In this document: positions 1 through 11,427 of the stretch, in pieces
Position numbering within the stretch: position 1 is the first letter of the stretch
Layout of the letters: each line of letters opens with the position of its first letter
From: Sinonovacula constricta
Lineage: Eukaryota > Mollusca > Bivalvia > Cardiida > Solecurtidae
Direction: 5' to 3'
DNA length: 64,000 nucleotides
NCBI GenBank assembly: GCA_007844125.1
Contig: CM017564.1
Span: 26,398,494 to 26,462,493, forward strand
Position numbers and translations under genes: made by a program
The notes under the pieces: model-generated
The model's input: only the letters and a program-made list of their open reading frames with translations
What the model was told of the DNA's origin: nothing
Databases searched by the model: none

Positions 1-115
1 GTGCCAATACTTCTTGTTTTGAATTGATTTATTAAATCATCATTCTTTGATGGCAACTTTAACAGGTTGCATGCCTATTATAATGGCTAATTTACCTGTC
101 TGTATTGGTCTACAG

Positions 116-3100
116 GTGTCAAGATGACCAATGAGCCGCCGAAGGGTCTCAAGTCCAACCTCCTGCGATCCTTCCTCAATGACCCAATCTCTGACATGTC
201 CTACTTCAATGGCTGCAATAAGGTAAGAGACTTCAAGGTTCACCATTATTACCATTGACAATAATTGAGCAAAAGCACATGTGAGATGATAATCATATTT
301 CTTGTTGATTTAAGCATCATTCATGTTACTTAAGTGTGTTTTTATTCTACTTGCAGAGGCCTAATTTTAGGTTAATAACTCATCTAAGAAAGAACCATTT
401 CAAACAATATAGTTTTGCAGATCTGGTATAATTTTGTGTATTTATCTAATGACAATGTCTGTACACCAGACCTGGTAATGCACACAGTAGAGCTTCGGCT
501 CCAGGTACGGGAGGCCCTGGGTTCGTTCCCAGGCCGCGACATACCACTTAACATTCATAAGCCTAAGTCATGACTTAAGCCCAAGTAACGATTTTCATAC
601 CAATAAAAATAAGTTTATTTATGAAGTTTCGAGGTGATTTTAAGCTTAAAATTAAGTTAAGTGTACTACAAAAATACAGATGTAAAGCTAAATACACAAT
701 GACTGGTTGGCCCGGTGTCAGGATAATGTGACTGGGTATGGTATCATGCCAGGTGTTCACGGCATGCTATACACAGTAAAGGCAGCACTATATCTGCTTC
801 AAGTGGACACCGTCTCCAGATAACTGAAATACTGATGGTGGGACGATAAACCCAATAAACAAACACAATGAAGATATTGTGGATTGAAATCCATGACTTG
901 AGAAATTCTTATTGAATTGGCTGCCATGGATCTTTACTATTTGCTTAATTCTTGCCTTCTAATTACAGCCTCAAAGGTTCCACAAGATGTTGGTGGGTCT
1001 TTGTTTCTTCCATGCCATCGTTCAGGAGAGGAGAAAGTTTGGACCTCTTGGCTGGAACATCCCCTATGAGTTCAATGAGTCAGATCTTCGCATCAGTCTC
1101 AGGCAGATGCTGGTAAGCACCAAGCTCTCAGACACAGTGGATAAATCTTAAATCTCAGTTATGGCCTAACCTTGAAAGAAACATTTAAATTTATAAGACA
1201 ATCATTTAAATTTTTACATATGATTCTATTTGAAAAACTTTTTTTCAAATATTCTGATATCTTTTAATGCGACAAAAGGGTGAAATATTGCAGTTGAACT
1301 GTTCATTCAGCTGTATGTCTGTCCATCTGTCTGTTCCTCCATCCATCCAATATTCCTTATTCAAATATAAATTTCCTTAAAATTTACCTAATTTTTCTAT
1401 CAAACTATACCATCTTACAATCTTATGCTTGAAGGTGGGTCATATAGAACATTAACAAGTTCAACCATAAAGGTCAAGAATATATAAAAGGGTTATATTT
1501 ATAATCCTATTTTATAATTGCCTATTCAGGCATAACTTGCCTATTTGCAGGTATTCAATCATACACTAATATTTTACTGAAATACACTTAAAGGTGTATA
1601 CTGCATACCATACCATTTGCAAATGCAACCCACAAGGTCAAATTTAAGGTCATTGCATTTTTAGTGGCATATGTCAATTCCAGTGAGATTTGTTTAATGT
1701 GACATGGTTTTAAAGTGATTTGCATTATTGTTTCTGATTTAAGTGAACACTATTCATATAGTTTAAAAATTGAATAATTTTTCCTTGTATATTTCTCATT
1801 ACCCATTTATCCTTCTTAAAAGTTATTAAAATATGTCTCCATGGTAACAGATGTTCCTGAATGACTATGAAGAGCTGCCTCTAGCTGCCCTGATCTACCT
1901 GACAGGCGAGTGTAACTATGGTGGCCGTGTGACAGACGACAAGGACAGACGTCTTCTCACATCTTGTCTCTCCATCTTCTTCTGTGAGGCAATCGTCAAG
2001 GATGATAACTACAAGTCAGTCAATTATTCCTTTTTTGTTGCTGTTGTTTAAAGAATACAGTCAAACTTGTCTTATCCAGCCAACCAAGGGACCGCCCAAA
2101 TATGGCTACTTGAGATTAAATTTTATCATTGAATGTTTACTACAATGTGTAGTTTTACATGTTAGTTTAAGTTAAATAGTAAATCTGCTGCAAAGTACAA
2201 TTTAAGTATATATTGTTACTTCTGCATAATGCATTAACAATATCAGACTATCAAAAGTATCTCATGAAGAAAAGATTGCACAATAACTAGTCACTAGACA
2301 GGTCACTAAGAGTACAAAGTATGGCATTTGAAATGATTCACATGGATTTGTTTTGCTGTATCCAATCCTTGTCAAATTATTGTTCCACAAATTGCCCCAA
2401 AAAGTGTACGTATATCTGGACATGTTTCGAATGGTGCATATTTTTAACTCTTCTCTTGCAAAATATGGAAAATAGTGCATTTTAGAGCAAGTAAAAGGTT
2501 ATAAAATTCATATTTACCATCATTTGTGTGACTGTGTCCCTCCCATCCTTCAGACTGTCGCAGAGTGGCCTGTACTTTGCCCCACCCGAGACCACCTACC
2601 AGGGATACATTGACTACATCAGAACCCTCCCCCTCAACCCCAGCCCTGAGGTGTTTGGTCTCCATGACAATGCTGACATCACCAAGGACAATCAAGAAAC
2701 ACAGATTGTAAGTGCCTAGTATATGTCCTCTTAAATTCTATTTAATAATTATCACATTGTCATTTTTATTTTAATTACCATGTTAAGAAAAACAACAATG
2801 TAGATTTTATTAAAAAATTAAAGTAAATTGGCTAAGATAACATTTTGCTATTGCAGAGAGATTTTACAGTGTCGCATATTTGCAAGTAAGTCATACACTG
2901 GTCCAGGTATGCAGTTTTCAAAGTTTTTTTGTTTTTTTCAGAAAGTAATATATGTAAATACACGATGGAAATGATTAACATTTAAACATACTGTGTATGT
3001 ATTTATAACATTGTTGCTGTTTCTGTATAATTTCAGCTGTTTGACAGTATTCTGCTCACCCTGCCCCGTCAGTCTGGCAAGGGAGGTAAATCTGCTGGCA

Positions 3101-6100
3101 CTGTTATCCAAGAGTTGTCAGCTGACATCCTTGCAAAACTCCCAGCAGACTTTGATATTGAAGCAGTAAGTTTATTTATTTGATTGTGAATTTTAATGCA
3201 TTACAGAGGCACATTTGTGATCATTTTAGTGCTGTCTACCTATCATCGTTTGATAGAGAGCCCCATCAAATGTCTGGGTAGAACCACTGGTGCACCACAG
3301 GTCTGCTTGAAGACCTATCCAGATAAAAAGAATTTGCCTAAGCTGTGACTTAGGTGTGGGGCTAAGAATTAACATTTGTGTGTAACGTGATGAAAATTTA
3401 AGTATTTTTAGGACTTCATATGTTGTTTATAAAAATCAATCAATCAGTCTTAAACAAATTCTAAATATAAGCTCTCTCTGTTTGTCAGGTAATGAAGAAG
3501 TATCCTGTGGTATATGACGAATCAATGAACACAGTACTGCGCCAGGAGCTGATTCGTTTCAATCGACTGACCAAGGTGGTTCGCTCATCACTTGTGAATC
3601 TACAGAAGGCCATTATAGGTGTGGTGGTGATGTCAGCAGAGCTGGAGGAGGTGTTTAACAGTATGATGAATGGCAAGGTGCCCGCCATGTGGGCCGCCAA
3701 GTCCTATCCATCCCTTAAACCCCTGGGCAGCTACATTACAGACCTGCTACAGAGGTGAGTTATCTTGATCATTTGATGATGGGGATGTAGTAATACTACT
3801 GATCATGTTTTTGCATCTTAGGATCTTTACTTCTTTTTAAACATTTTTTTAAAAATATTTTTAAGTATGCAATTTATCTTTACTTAAAATCTAATAGATT
3901 TATTATTATGATATTTTTTATTAATTATTACGTATGGTTACTATAATTTGCGGGCCATTCTCGTTTACAGGTTGGTGTTCTTCTCTGATTGGATCAAGAA
4001 TGGCGCCCCTGATACCTTCTGGCTGTCTGGCTTCTACTTCACCCAGTCCTTCCTCACTGGTGAGTTCTCTCTTTCCTAGCCACTGTTAATCTAGTAGCCA
4101 TTAAACCCTAAGAATGTGTCAGACAAAAACACATTTAAATTCTAATATTTAAAATTTTTCAATGTTACTTTTTGTTGTGATTGTTACGAGATGATTAAAA
4201 TTAATGAGATAATAGGGAAGTATTGGCATGTAAATATGTAATATATTACATATGGAATGAAAAATTGGTGGCGTTTGTTGCATTTTAAACCCTTTCTGTC
4301 ACATATTGGCTTTGAACCTTGTCCTGTATTTTCTAAGAGAACAAGTTCTCAGGCTAGTGTATTAAGACTCAAATTCATCTCTGTTTAATTAAAGCAGTTG
4401 CTTGAGGATTTTTCAATCCTTGAACTCTTATGACTTAAGTCTCTTTACTTGTGTCCCTATTACATGGCTGCTCTAACTTATGTACCTGCAGGTGTAGCCC
4501 AGAACTATGCCCGTAAGTACACAATCCCCATCGACACCGTTGGGTTCGAATTCCAGCTGTGTAAGGAGGAGAAAGAGGCCCTCAAGAAACCAGAGGATGG
4601 AGCATACCTCTATGTAAGTACAGGACTGATGCATACATGTCAATAATTCTGTTTATTATGTGTCACTTTATATTATCACTTAATTCTTTATTTCTACAGT
4701 TAGATACAACTACAACTACAAATAGTTTGTATGCATTGAAATTTTACATTTCATAGCAAAAATATGATATCATAATATAAGACATGGATTTTCAAAGAGC
4801 ACAATCATGATGTAAAGAGCATAATATAATAACAACTCGTATTTATTGGGGGGATTTGTACTTAAGTTTTTTAAATGGCTTAGACGAATATGGTTAGATA
4901 ACTGTAGGGTACTTAATATTTAGTGATGAGTAGATAGTCTCCCTTTAGTAAGCTTTATGATGAATTTTAGACATAAAACTACAAATTAGACAATTCTGAG
5001 AATAACGGTTATAATGAACAACATCATGTATCATTGTGTTCAGGTTGTATCAATCAATGAAATCGCAAGCAAGCAAAGGATTTAAACCATGTCATGGTCT
5101 TTAAACACTTTTAACCAGCACTCTGTACACGCTAGTGATGCCTATGTGACCACTGACCAGAGATTTCCCATAAACAATTACTGTCAAGCTTGTAAGCAAT
5201 ATTTGCTGTTACATGCATTAGCTTAGTCTCAAATTCAAACCTTTGAACATTTTGTGGTATCCTAATGGTTTGAAAAATGGCTACTCAAATGGGACCAGGT
5301 GTGGTGAATGTGGAGGTTTACTTATTGAACTAAAACCAATGACACCAAGTTTTGAATCAATACATTTGCCTGTTTGTGGTGAGGTGAGTCATAAATTAAT
5401 AAAGTAAAAAATTCATTGCCATCATTAAACATTTCTGATGGGCTCAGCATGGTCATCTGTCTGCCTATATCTAAAACATCATTAACAATTTTATAATGCC
5501 AAAGTCGACCAAATGTGTCGGCCTATCTCGGCCTTAATTATCATCAAGACTTTTGTGACCCTCTCTGAAACTCTAATGCTAGTCAGATGCAGTTGTTAAA
5601 CTCACATGTTACTTTGATGTCATACTTGTCACTTATACGATATGATTTGTATGCATGGAGACATGCTCCAATGGAAAACTATTTTTTTTTATAATCATGC
5701 ATGGTGTCTTGTTTATTCCTAGAGGGTGCTCTATCTTACGATACTTACCTTACCAATGCTCTGCCTATTTCCAGGATTTATTCCTAGAGGGTGCTCTATC
5801 TTACGATATTTAACTTACCAACTTTCTGCCTATTTCCAGGATTTATTCCTAGAGGGTGCTCTATCTTACGATATTTAACTTACCAACTTTCTGCCTTTTT
5901 CCAGGGTTTATTCCTAGAGGGTGCTCTATCTTATGATACTTAACTTACCAACTTTCTGCCTATTTCCAGGATTTATTCCTAGAGGGTGCTCTATCTTACA
6001 ATACTTACCTTACCAACTCTGCCTATTTCCAGGGTTTATTCCTAGAGGGTGCTCTATCTTACGATATTTAACTTACCAACTTTCTGCCTATTTCCAGGGT

Positions 6101-6394
6101 TTATTCCTAGAGGGTGCTCGCCTTGACAGGGAGGGCCTAAAGGTAGCTGAGTCATACCCCAAGATTCTATTTGACACCATGCCAGTCATCTGGTTCAGAC
6201 CAAACGAGTTCTCCAAGTTCAAAAAGGTGCCTAGCTACAAATGTCCTGTCTACAAGACCACTGCACGCCGTGGTGTGCTGTCCACCACCGGTCATTCCAC
6301 CAACTTTGTCCTGTATATTGAACTTCCATCCGACAAACCAGAGCGACACTGGATCAACCGAGGAGTGGCAGCCATTTGTCAGCTTGATGATTAA
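116..6394 (+). CDS. DNAH: Axonemal dynein heavy chain, C-terminal part (9 exons, 5' end outside window)
   Basis: Force-generating heavy chain of the ciliary/flagellar axoneme, probably an inner-arm type. Exons: 116-222, 969-1112, 1851-2014, 2554-2707, 3037-3165, 3489-3754, 3971-4059, 4492-4613, 6098-6394. All have AG/GT borders and the phases chain without a break, giving about 490 codons to TAA at 6392-6394. Visible dynein motifs in order: [113 protein letters not shown], and the terminal [10 protein letters not shown] followed by [15 protein letters not shown]. This is the AAA6 to C-terminal domain region. The closing GHSTNF and CQL-type terminus, and the overall match, fit the DNAH3/7/12 group; which member is not decided. 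The gene runs off the left edge, starting inside a split Gly codon. Oddity: the last intron carries six near-copies of the last acceptor and exon start. Confidence 0.95.
470..548 (+). repeat. tRNA-related SINE head (family A)
   Basis: Contains an A-box-like GTAGAGCTTCGGCTCCAGG and a B-box GGGTTCGTTCCCAGG. It matches 63668-63865 (plus) and 53030-53292 (minus). It sits in the first dynein intron of the window. The 3' half of the family is displaced to 702-862. Confidence 0.75.
549..935 (+). repeat. Dispersed element E, split by a SINE-tail insertion
   Basis: Bases 549-701 and 863-930 align in order with an unbroken copy at 49455-49700 (shared: CTTAAGCCCAA, GTAGCTAAATAC-like, TTGAAATCCATGACTT). 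The insert at 702-862 is flanked by the direct repeat ACACAATG (694-701 and 863-870), a clear target duplication. The inserted segment is the family A SINE tail, starting at ACTGGTTGGCCCGGTGTCAG. Confidence 0.8.
3225..3345 (-). repeat. SINE family C fragment
   Basis: GTCTGGGTAGAACCACTGG and GCACCACAGG match the family C copies at 15598-15812 and 52436-52700. Only the part distal to the tRNA head is kept. It lies in a dynein intron. Confidence 0.6.
5712..6099 (+). repeat. 65-bp tandem array of decoy 3' splice site plus exon start
   Basis: Unit starts (TTTATTCCTAGAGGGTGCT) lie at 5712, 5777, 5842, 5907, 5972 and 6035, then the true exon at 6100; spacing is 65 bp except one of 63. Each unit from the second on holds a pyrimidine tract, a CCAG acceptor and about 24 nt matching the start of the last dynein exon. 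In every decoy the dynein frame reaches a stop within one or two units. Confidence 0.93.
6098..6394 (+). CDS. DNAH: Dynein heavy chain last coding exon
   Basis: Phase-0 exon opening with [13 protein letters not shown] directly after the TTTCCAG acceptor and ending in TAA. It supplies the end of the C-terminal domain (VPVIW-like segment, [15 protein letters not shown]). This copy is the only one of seven tandem copies of the exon start that continues into GCTCGCCTTGAC rather than GCTCTATCTTAC, so it is the only one that keeps the reading frame open. Confidence 0.95.
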   Translation, partial: GLFLEGARLDREGLKVAESYPKILFDTMPVIWFRPNEFSKFKKVPSYKCPVYKTTARRGVLSTTGHSTNFVLYIELPSDKPERHWINRGVAAICQLDD

Positions 6395-7745
6395 AGTGTG
6401 ACTCTTTATGGACATTCTAACACTTGCAGTTATTCATCTATGACTATTTTTTTATTCTGAGGCTTTTAATAGACCGACTTATTTTCCACACTTTGACACA
6501 CACTGGATTATGCAGCTTCAATATTGCAAATCTTTGTGTTTGAACTTTAGTGTTATTCAGCGTGGTACGATTTCCTTACTTAAACAAACATTTGACAAAA
6601 CTGAGACTTGATGAAAATATCCTGTGTTATATTTTGCTTTGGACTTGATTAGTTAACACAACTGGGATAAAATGTTTTAAGTATTTTTTTAAAACTTAAA
6701 TGTAAACAATTGTTGCTTTGCAATGAACTGTCTTGATTTTGCATTTTTTCTGATGTTACCAGTACTTTTTTTATTGTTTTCTTTATTTGCTAAAGCTGTT
6801 TGTTAATTGAATGTTTGCTAGATATGATATGATTAAAAATTTGTTGATTATAAACGTGTTTGTGTTACAAATATTAACTGTTAGCCTGCTAAACTTAAAC
6901 AGATCATGCTTAGGTAAATAGTATAGAGACAGGTCAGCTAGCTCCTGCAAGTCTGATAAAGATCTGCACTATTTTCTGCTAAGGGTTTATCAATTCTTAT
7001 TGTAACTTGTGCATGATATTCTTGGCAAACAAACCAAGAATTATTACTGGATCTTAACAAATGTAGCATGATAACAGTTGAATGAATACAATGTGATTTA
7101 CTTTTGTGATATGCCAGAACAGTTCTTTCTGTTGACATCCGTCCTGATCATGTGCTGTTATATTGTGATAAAGATTTTTGTATTTTGTTGAAATAACCTG
7201 TATTTACAATATACTTGTTATGCTTTTTGTAACAAACATCACTAGTTGTGCAGTTTACATGTTTTGCCAAACATTTTGATTTTACTATTTAATTGTGATA
7301 ATTTTGTGGCCAATTTTATGTACTCTTTTCTTAGAGATGTTTTTTTTTTCCCAAAAATCGTATTCATGCTATAGACTCACTTATAATTATGAGGTTGTTT
7401 TTTTTGTATAATCAATTATACAGATCTTTAAAACAAATGTTAAAAATGAGGAAGAATAACTGGCATTGTTAATGTTTCACACAGGGTGCTTTTATTCTAT
7501 AGCTTACATCCCTTATATAGTTACATCTATACAATACTTTTACAAACGTATTAGTAATCTTTTCTGTATTTTTGAGTGCTAAAACTTTCTGTTGTTGCCA
7601 AAATTAATTTTCACATGGTATTTGACATTTTCTTTTGTTTTATATATTTTTGTATTTATTTTAAATTTGGCTAATTTTCAACTGAATCACTTTTCATATA
7701 CATGTATATTGTATATTCAATAAAGCATATTCAAATCATGTCAAA
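6395..7745 (+). other. DNAH: Dynein 3' UTR, probable
   Basis: AT-rich sequence after the stop codon without a convincing ORF. The first well-placed canonical AATAAA is at 7719-7724, so an approximately 1.3-kb 3' UTR is likely. Another AATAAA lies at 8080-8085. Confidence 0.6.
7719..7724 (+). terminator. Poly(A) signal AATAAA for the dynein gene
   Basis: Canonical hexamer about 1,325 nt after the stop codon. The hexamer at 8080-8085 is an alternative. Cleavage position is not visible. Confidence 0.5.
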
Positions 7746-8397
7746 GTTAAAATATAACAACAATTACAATGATTTTTCTTCGGTTTTCTTACTTTTGTTT
7801 GATGGGTAAAAAAGTAAACAAATTGTCTTTTAACATAAAGTGAATTTTTTACATGCCTTCATAATATTGTATTTTTAAATGCCCTAAAAAACAGTTTATT
7901 GTATGCAACCTCAGTTTTCTATATTAATCAAACAGGGAAATAACTTTCTACACAGGGTGTTTCTATTATCCTTACAAACCTTGCTTAGATATAAAAAGTA
8001 ATTATATATCACATTCCATTTGGATAGTCCTGTTACTAACTGTGTGTGATACTATACTATTATTGTTGATTTATTGTAAAATAAATGTATTTGACAGAAT
8101 TCCTTTTTGTGCCTGTTTCCTTTGCAACTCCATTTATAGAGCCACAGATTTGTGTACCTGTCATCAACCTCATCTCAAAAAGACACACCTGGATTTCTCC
8201 TCGTAGTAAATATGAAAGAAAAGTTGTTTCAAGGTCATTTGTATAATGTATATAATAATTATATAAGTATGTTCAATAGGTTACACAATTTAATAAACAA
8301 ATAGATGTAAAACTTCTTCCAGCCAGTCAAGCTTATTATATCATATTCACGAGAAATATGATGGACCTGTTGTTTATACATGTACATGATTAAATGT

Positions 8398-8560
8398 AAC
8401 GCCTCTGACTGCTAAGCCTCCATGGAGGTTCGAGTCCCGGTCAGAGCGAAGGACTTAATGTGGGAAGGTGTTCCAGCTGGATTACTGTGCACCGGTGGCT
8501 CTAACCAGACATTTGTCTGGGGTCTTTTTCCACCAAATTGCTAGATGTCGCTATAATGAT
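8398..8560 (+). repeat. tRNA-derived SINE, family C
   Basis: Head with B-box GGTTCGAGTCCCGG followed by a conserved body (GCACCGGTGGCTCTAACCAG, then ATTTGTCTGGGGTC). It matches the reverse complements at 15598-15812 and 52436-52700. Confidence 0.78.
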
Positions 8561-8947
8561 TATTGTTGGTTGCTGAGATGTATTTAATAGAAGAAAAAAA
8601 AGATTTTCTCATTACTGGCAAACGTAAGAGGGAATGGTCGGAAGAAATGTTTCCTTATACTTGGGCCATGAACTTCTATCTGACAAGAGTTGAACACGTT
8701 TTAAAGACAATATTATAGGTCACTATCCTTTTTCTCATTGTACAAAGCAAGGAGAAACCAATACCCACTTGAATGTAGAGAATACTGTTTTAGCTTCAAT
8801 TTACATAGCCAGTAAATGGTTGTTTTACAAAAGCATCCATGATTTATCTAAAAACTAGTGTATTAAAAATGCATTGGAAACAAGTCATAATGAGACAAAA
8901 CGAAAAATTATGAAAGAAAAATGTTAATATGAGACTGAAAATAGTCA

Positions 8948-9895
8948 ATAAATTTATATGTACATAAAACTTATTTTTTGACATTAGTTCCATATCCATT
9001 TACTAATATCCTCGTTTTCAATAAATTTATATGTACATAAAACTTATTTTTTGACATTAGTTCCATATCCATTTACTAATATCCTCGTTTTCAATAAATT
9101 TATATGTACATAAAACTTATTTTTTGACATTAGTTCCATATCCATTTACTAATATCCTCGTTTTCAATAAATTTATATGTACATAAAACTTATTTTTTGA
9201 CATTAGTTCCATATCCATTTACTAATATCCTCGTTTTCAATAAATTTATATGTACATAAAACTTATTTTTTGACATTAGTTCCATATCCATTTACTAATA
9301 TCCTCGTTTCAATAAATTTATATGTACATAAAACTTATTTTTTGTCATTAGTTCCATATCCGTTTACTAATATCCTCGTTTTCAATAAATTTATATGTAC
9401 ATAAAACTTATTTTTTGACATTAGTTCCATATCCATTTACTAATATCCTCGTTTTCAATAAATTTATATGTACATAAAACTTATTTTTTGACATTAGTTC
9501 CATATCCATTTACTAATATCCTCGTTTTCAATAAATTTAAATGTACATAAAACTTTTTTTTTGACATTAGTTCCATATCCATTTACTAATATCCTCGTTT
9601 TCAATAAATTTATATGTACATAAAACTTATTTTTTGTCATTAGTTCCATATCCATTTACTAATATCCTCGTTTTCAATAAATTTATATGTACATAAAACT
9701 TATTTTTTGTCATTAGTTCCATATCCGTTTACTAATATCCTCGTTTTCAATAAATTTATATGTACATAAAACTTATTTTTTGACATTAGTTCCATATCCA
9801 TTTACTAATATCCTCGTTTTCAATAAATTTATATGTACATAAAACTTATTTTTTGTCATTAGTTCCGATATCTGTTTACTAATATCTTCGTTTTT
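8948..9895 (+). repeat. 73-bp satellite-like tandem array, about 13 copies
   Basis: Units beginning ATAAATTTATATGTACATAA recur at 8948, 9021, 9094 and onward with 73-bp spacing and few substitutions. Each unit contains CAATAAATTT, hence a canonical AATAAA on the plus strand. The array lies between the plus-strand dynein gene and the minus-strand Ly6 gene. Confidence 0.95.
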
Positions 9896-11427
9896 CAACA
9901 GATTCAACATGACAACTTCTTACTGCTTGTATACAGGGTTAAAAACCATCATGATTATTATTTGTGGGGCAAACAATTTTGAATTTCATTTCAGACTGAG
10001 GAAAAATGAAACCAAACACAAGAATACCATATATATTGTTTATATAAAAAATAAAAATGGATTATCTACAATGAAGTTGTGAACAATGGATAGATTTACA
10101 TACAGGTACATGTTGTGAATATAAAAATGCACCAGGTTGGAGGTTTTCAAAGTTGTAATGGAGCTTGTAAGAGAACCAGATAGTAAAAAAAAATAAATTT
10201 TCTAAGCAACATAATACTTCTGATCAAGAACAAAATGGATCAAGATATTGCAGCAATTGTATGTTTACTTGGATAAGGAACAAATTTATGATTGAATTTA
10301 ATATTATCAGCTTAAAACTAAATTATTAGTATTACATTTTAAATATTTTCTTTAACAATTAAAGAATGGAAGATTTCAGTATGGGATGCCCATAGACAAT
10401 GTGCCCCATTTTTCCCATTGCTGGTTCGTATAATGAAAATTCTGTCCAAAAAGTGGGGCGTAGTTCAGCAAAAACTAATGTAATGGTTACCTGCCCTTTT
10501 AAAAATCGAATCTGCTTTTGAGCGTGAACAAGTAGTCCAAGTTTGAATACCTTTGATAGTTTCTAGAAATGGATCTTTAAAAAATGGGTCAACAAACACT
10601 TACAGTGAAGGGAAGGAAACAATAGCTCCACTTTAACTCTTCAAAAATGGAGGTGAAAATGTATGATATACAATAATTAAAAATAGCTTTGTAAAAATGG
10701 TTATTTTATTTTATTATTAATGTACACGTTATATACATATTACAACAAATATATACAGATCAAACTGATATGTTTTGATATATTGGTGGATGGGTGATGT
10801 CAACCACCTTAAAATACAAAAATAACAAACATTTAGAAAGAACCAGTCATTCTATTTCAGGACTCTCACTTCTCTTACAACAACACATGTACCAGCATAG
10901 CATTTATACCATTATTTTTGTACAATTTATTTTAACTGCTTTTGCAAAACTTTTTATTAATTTTTTACTCACTAGAATGATGTCAGAGAAAATTGCATAA
11001 AACTATTGATAAAAATAAAGGTGGCAAGAGGATTATTTGAAGTGAGTTCTTTTTTTTTTGAGGGAGCTACACATACTGACAGAAATCAACTTTTATAATA
11101 ATTATCATACTCAACCACAGATACACATACAAAATAGGAGACATTTGCACATTCAACACTGATACTGCATAGATATATATCTCTGGATGCATTCATCCTT
11201 TATAATGTTTGTTTTTTAAAAAGATGTGTAAAGTATAAAATATTATCTGACTCTTTTTTTGTTAATCAATGTTCTATTTCAAAAATGCAAAGATGTGCAT
11301 GGCATGTTGTTGTAAAAAATATTTTATAACATTTCATTGTTTTTTTCTCATTTTAACTCTTGAGTAATTTGTTTTAATGATAAAAATCTTGTTACATAGA
11401 TCAATTCAACAACTGAACTATTCATGC
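9896..11427. other. Intergenic, nothing recognised
   Basis: AT-rich sequence with only short uninformative ORFs. The right part probably includes the 3' UTR of the minus-strand Ly6 gene that ends at 11428. Confidence 0.5.

Noticed and set aside
5921..6394. 157-codon ORF as an alternative dynein last exon
   Set aside because: Its first part reads the decoy repeats in a non-dynein frame and contains no conserved sequence until 6098.
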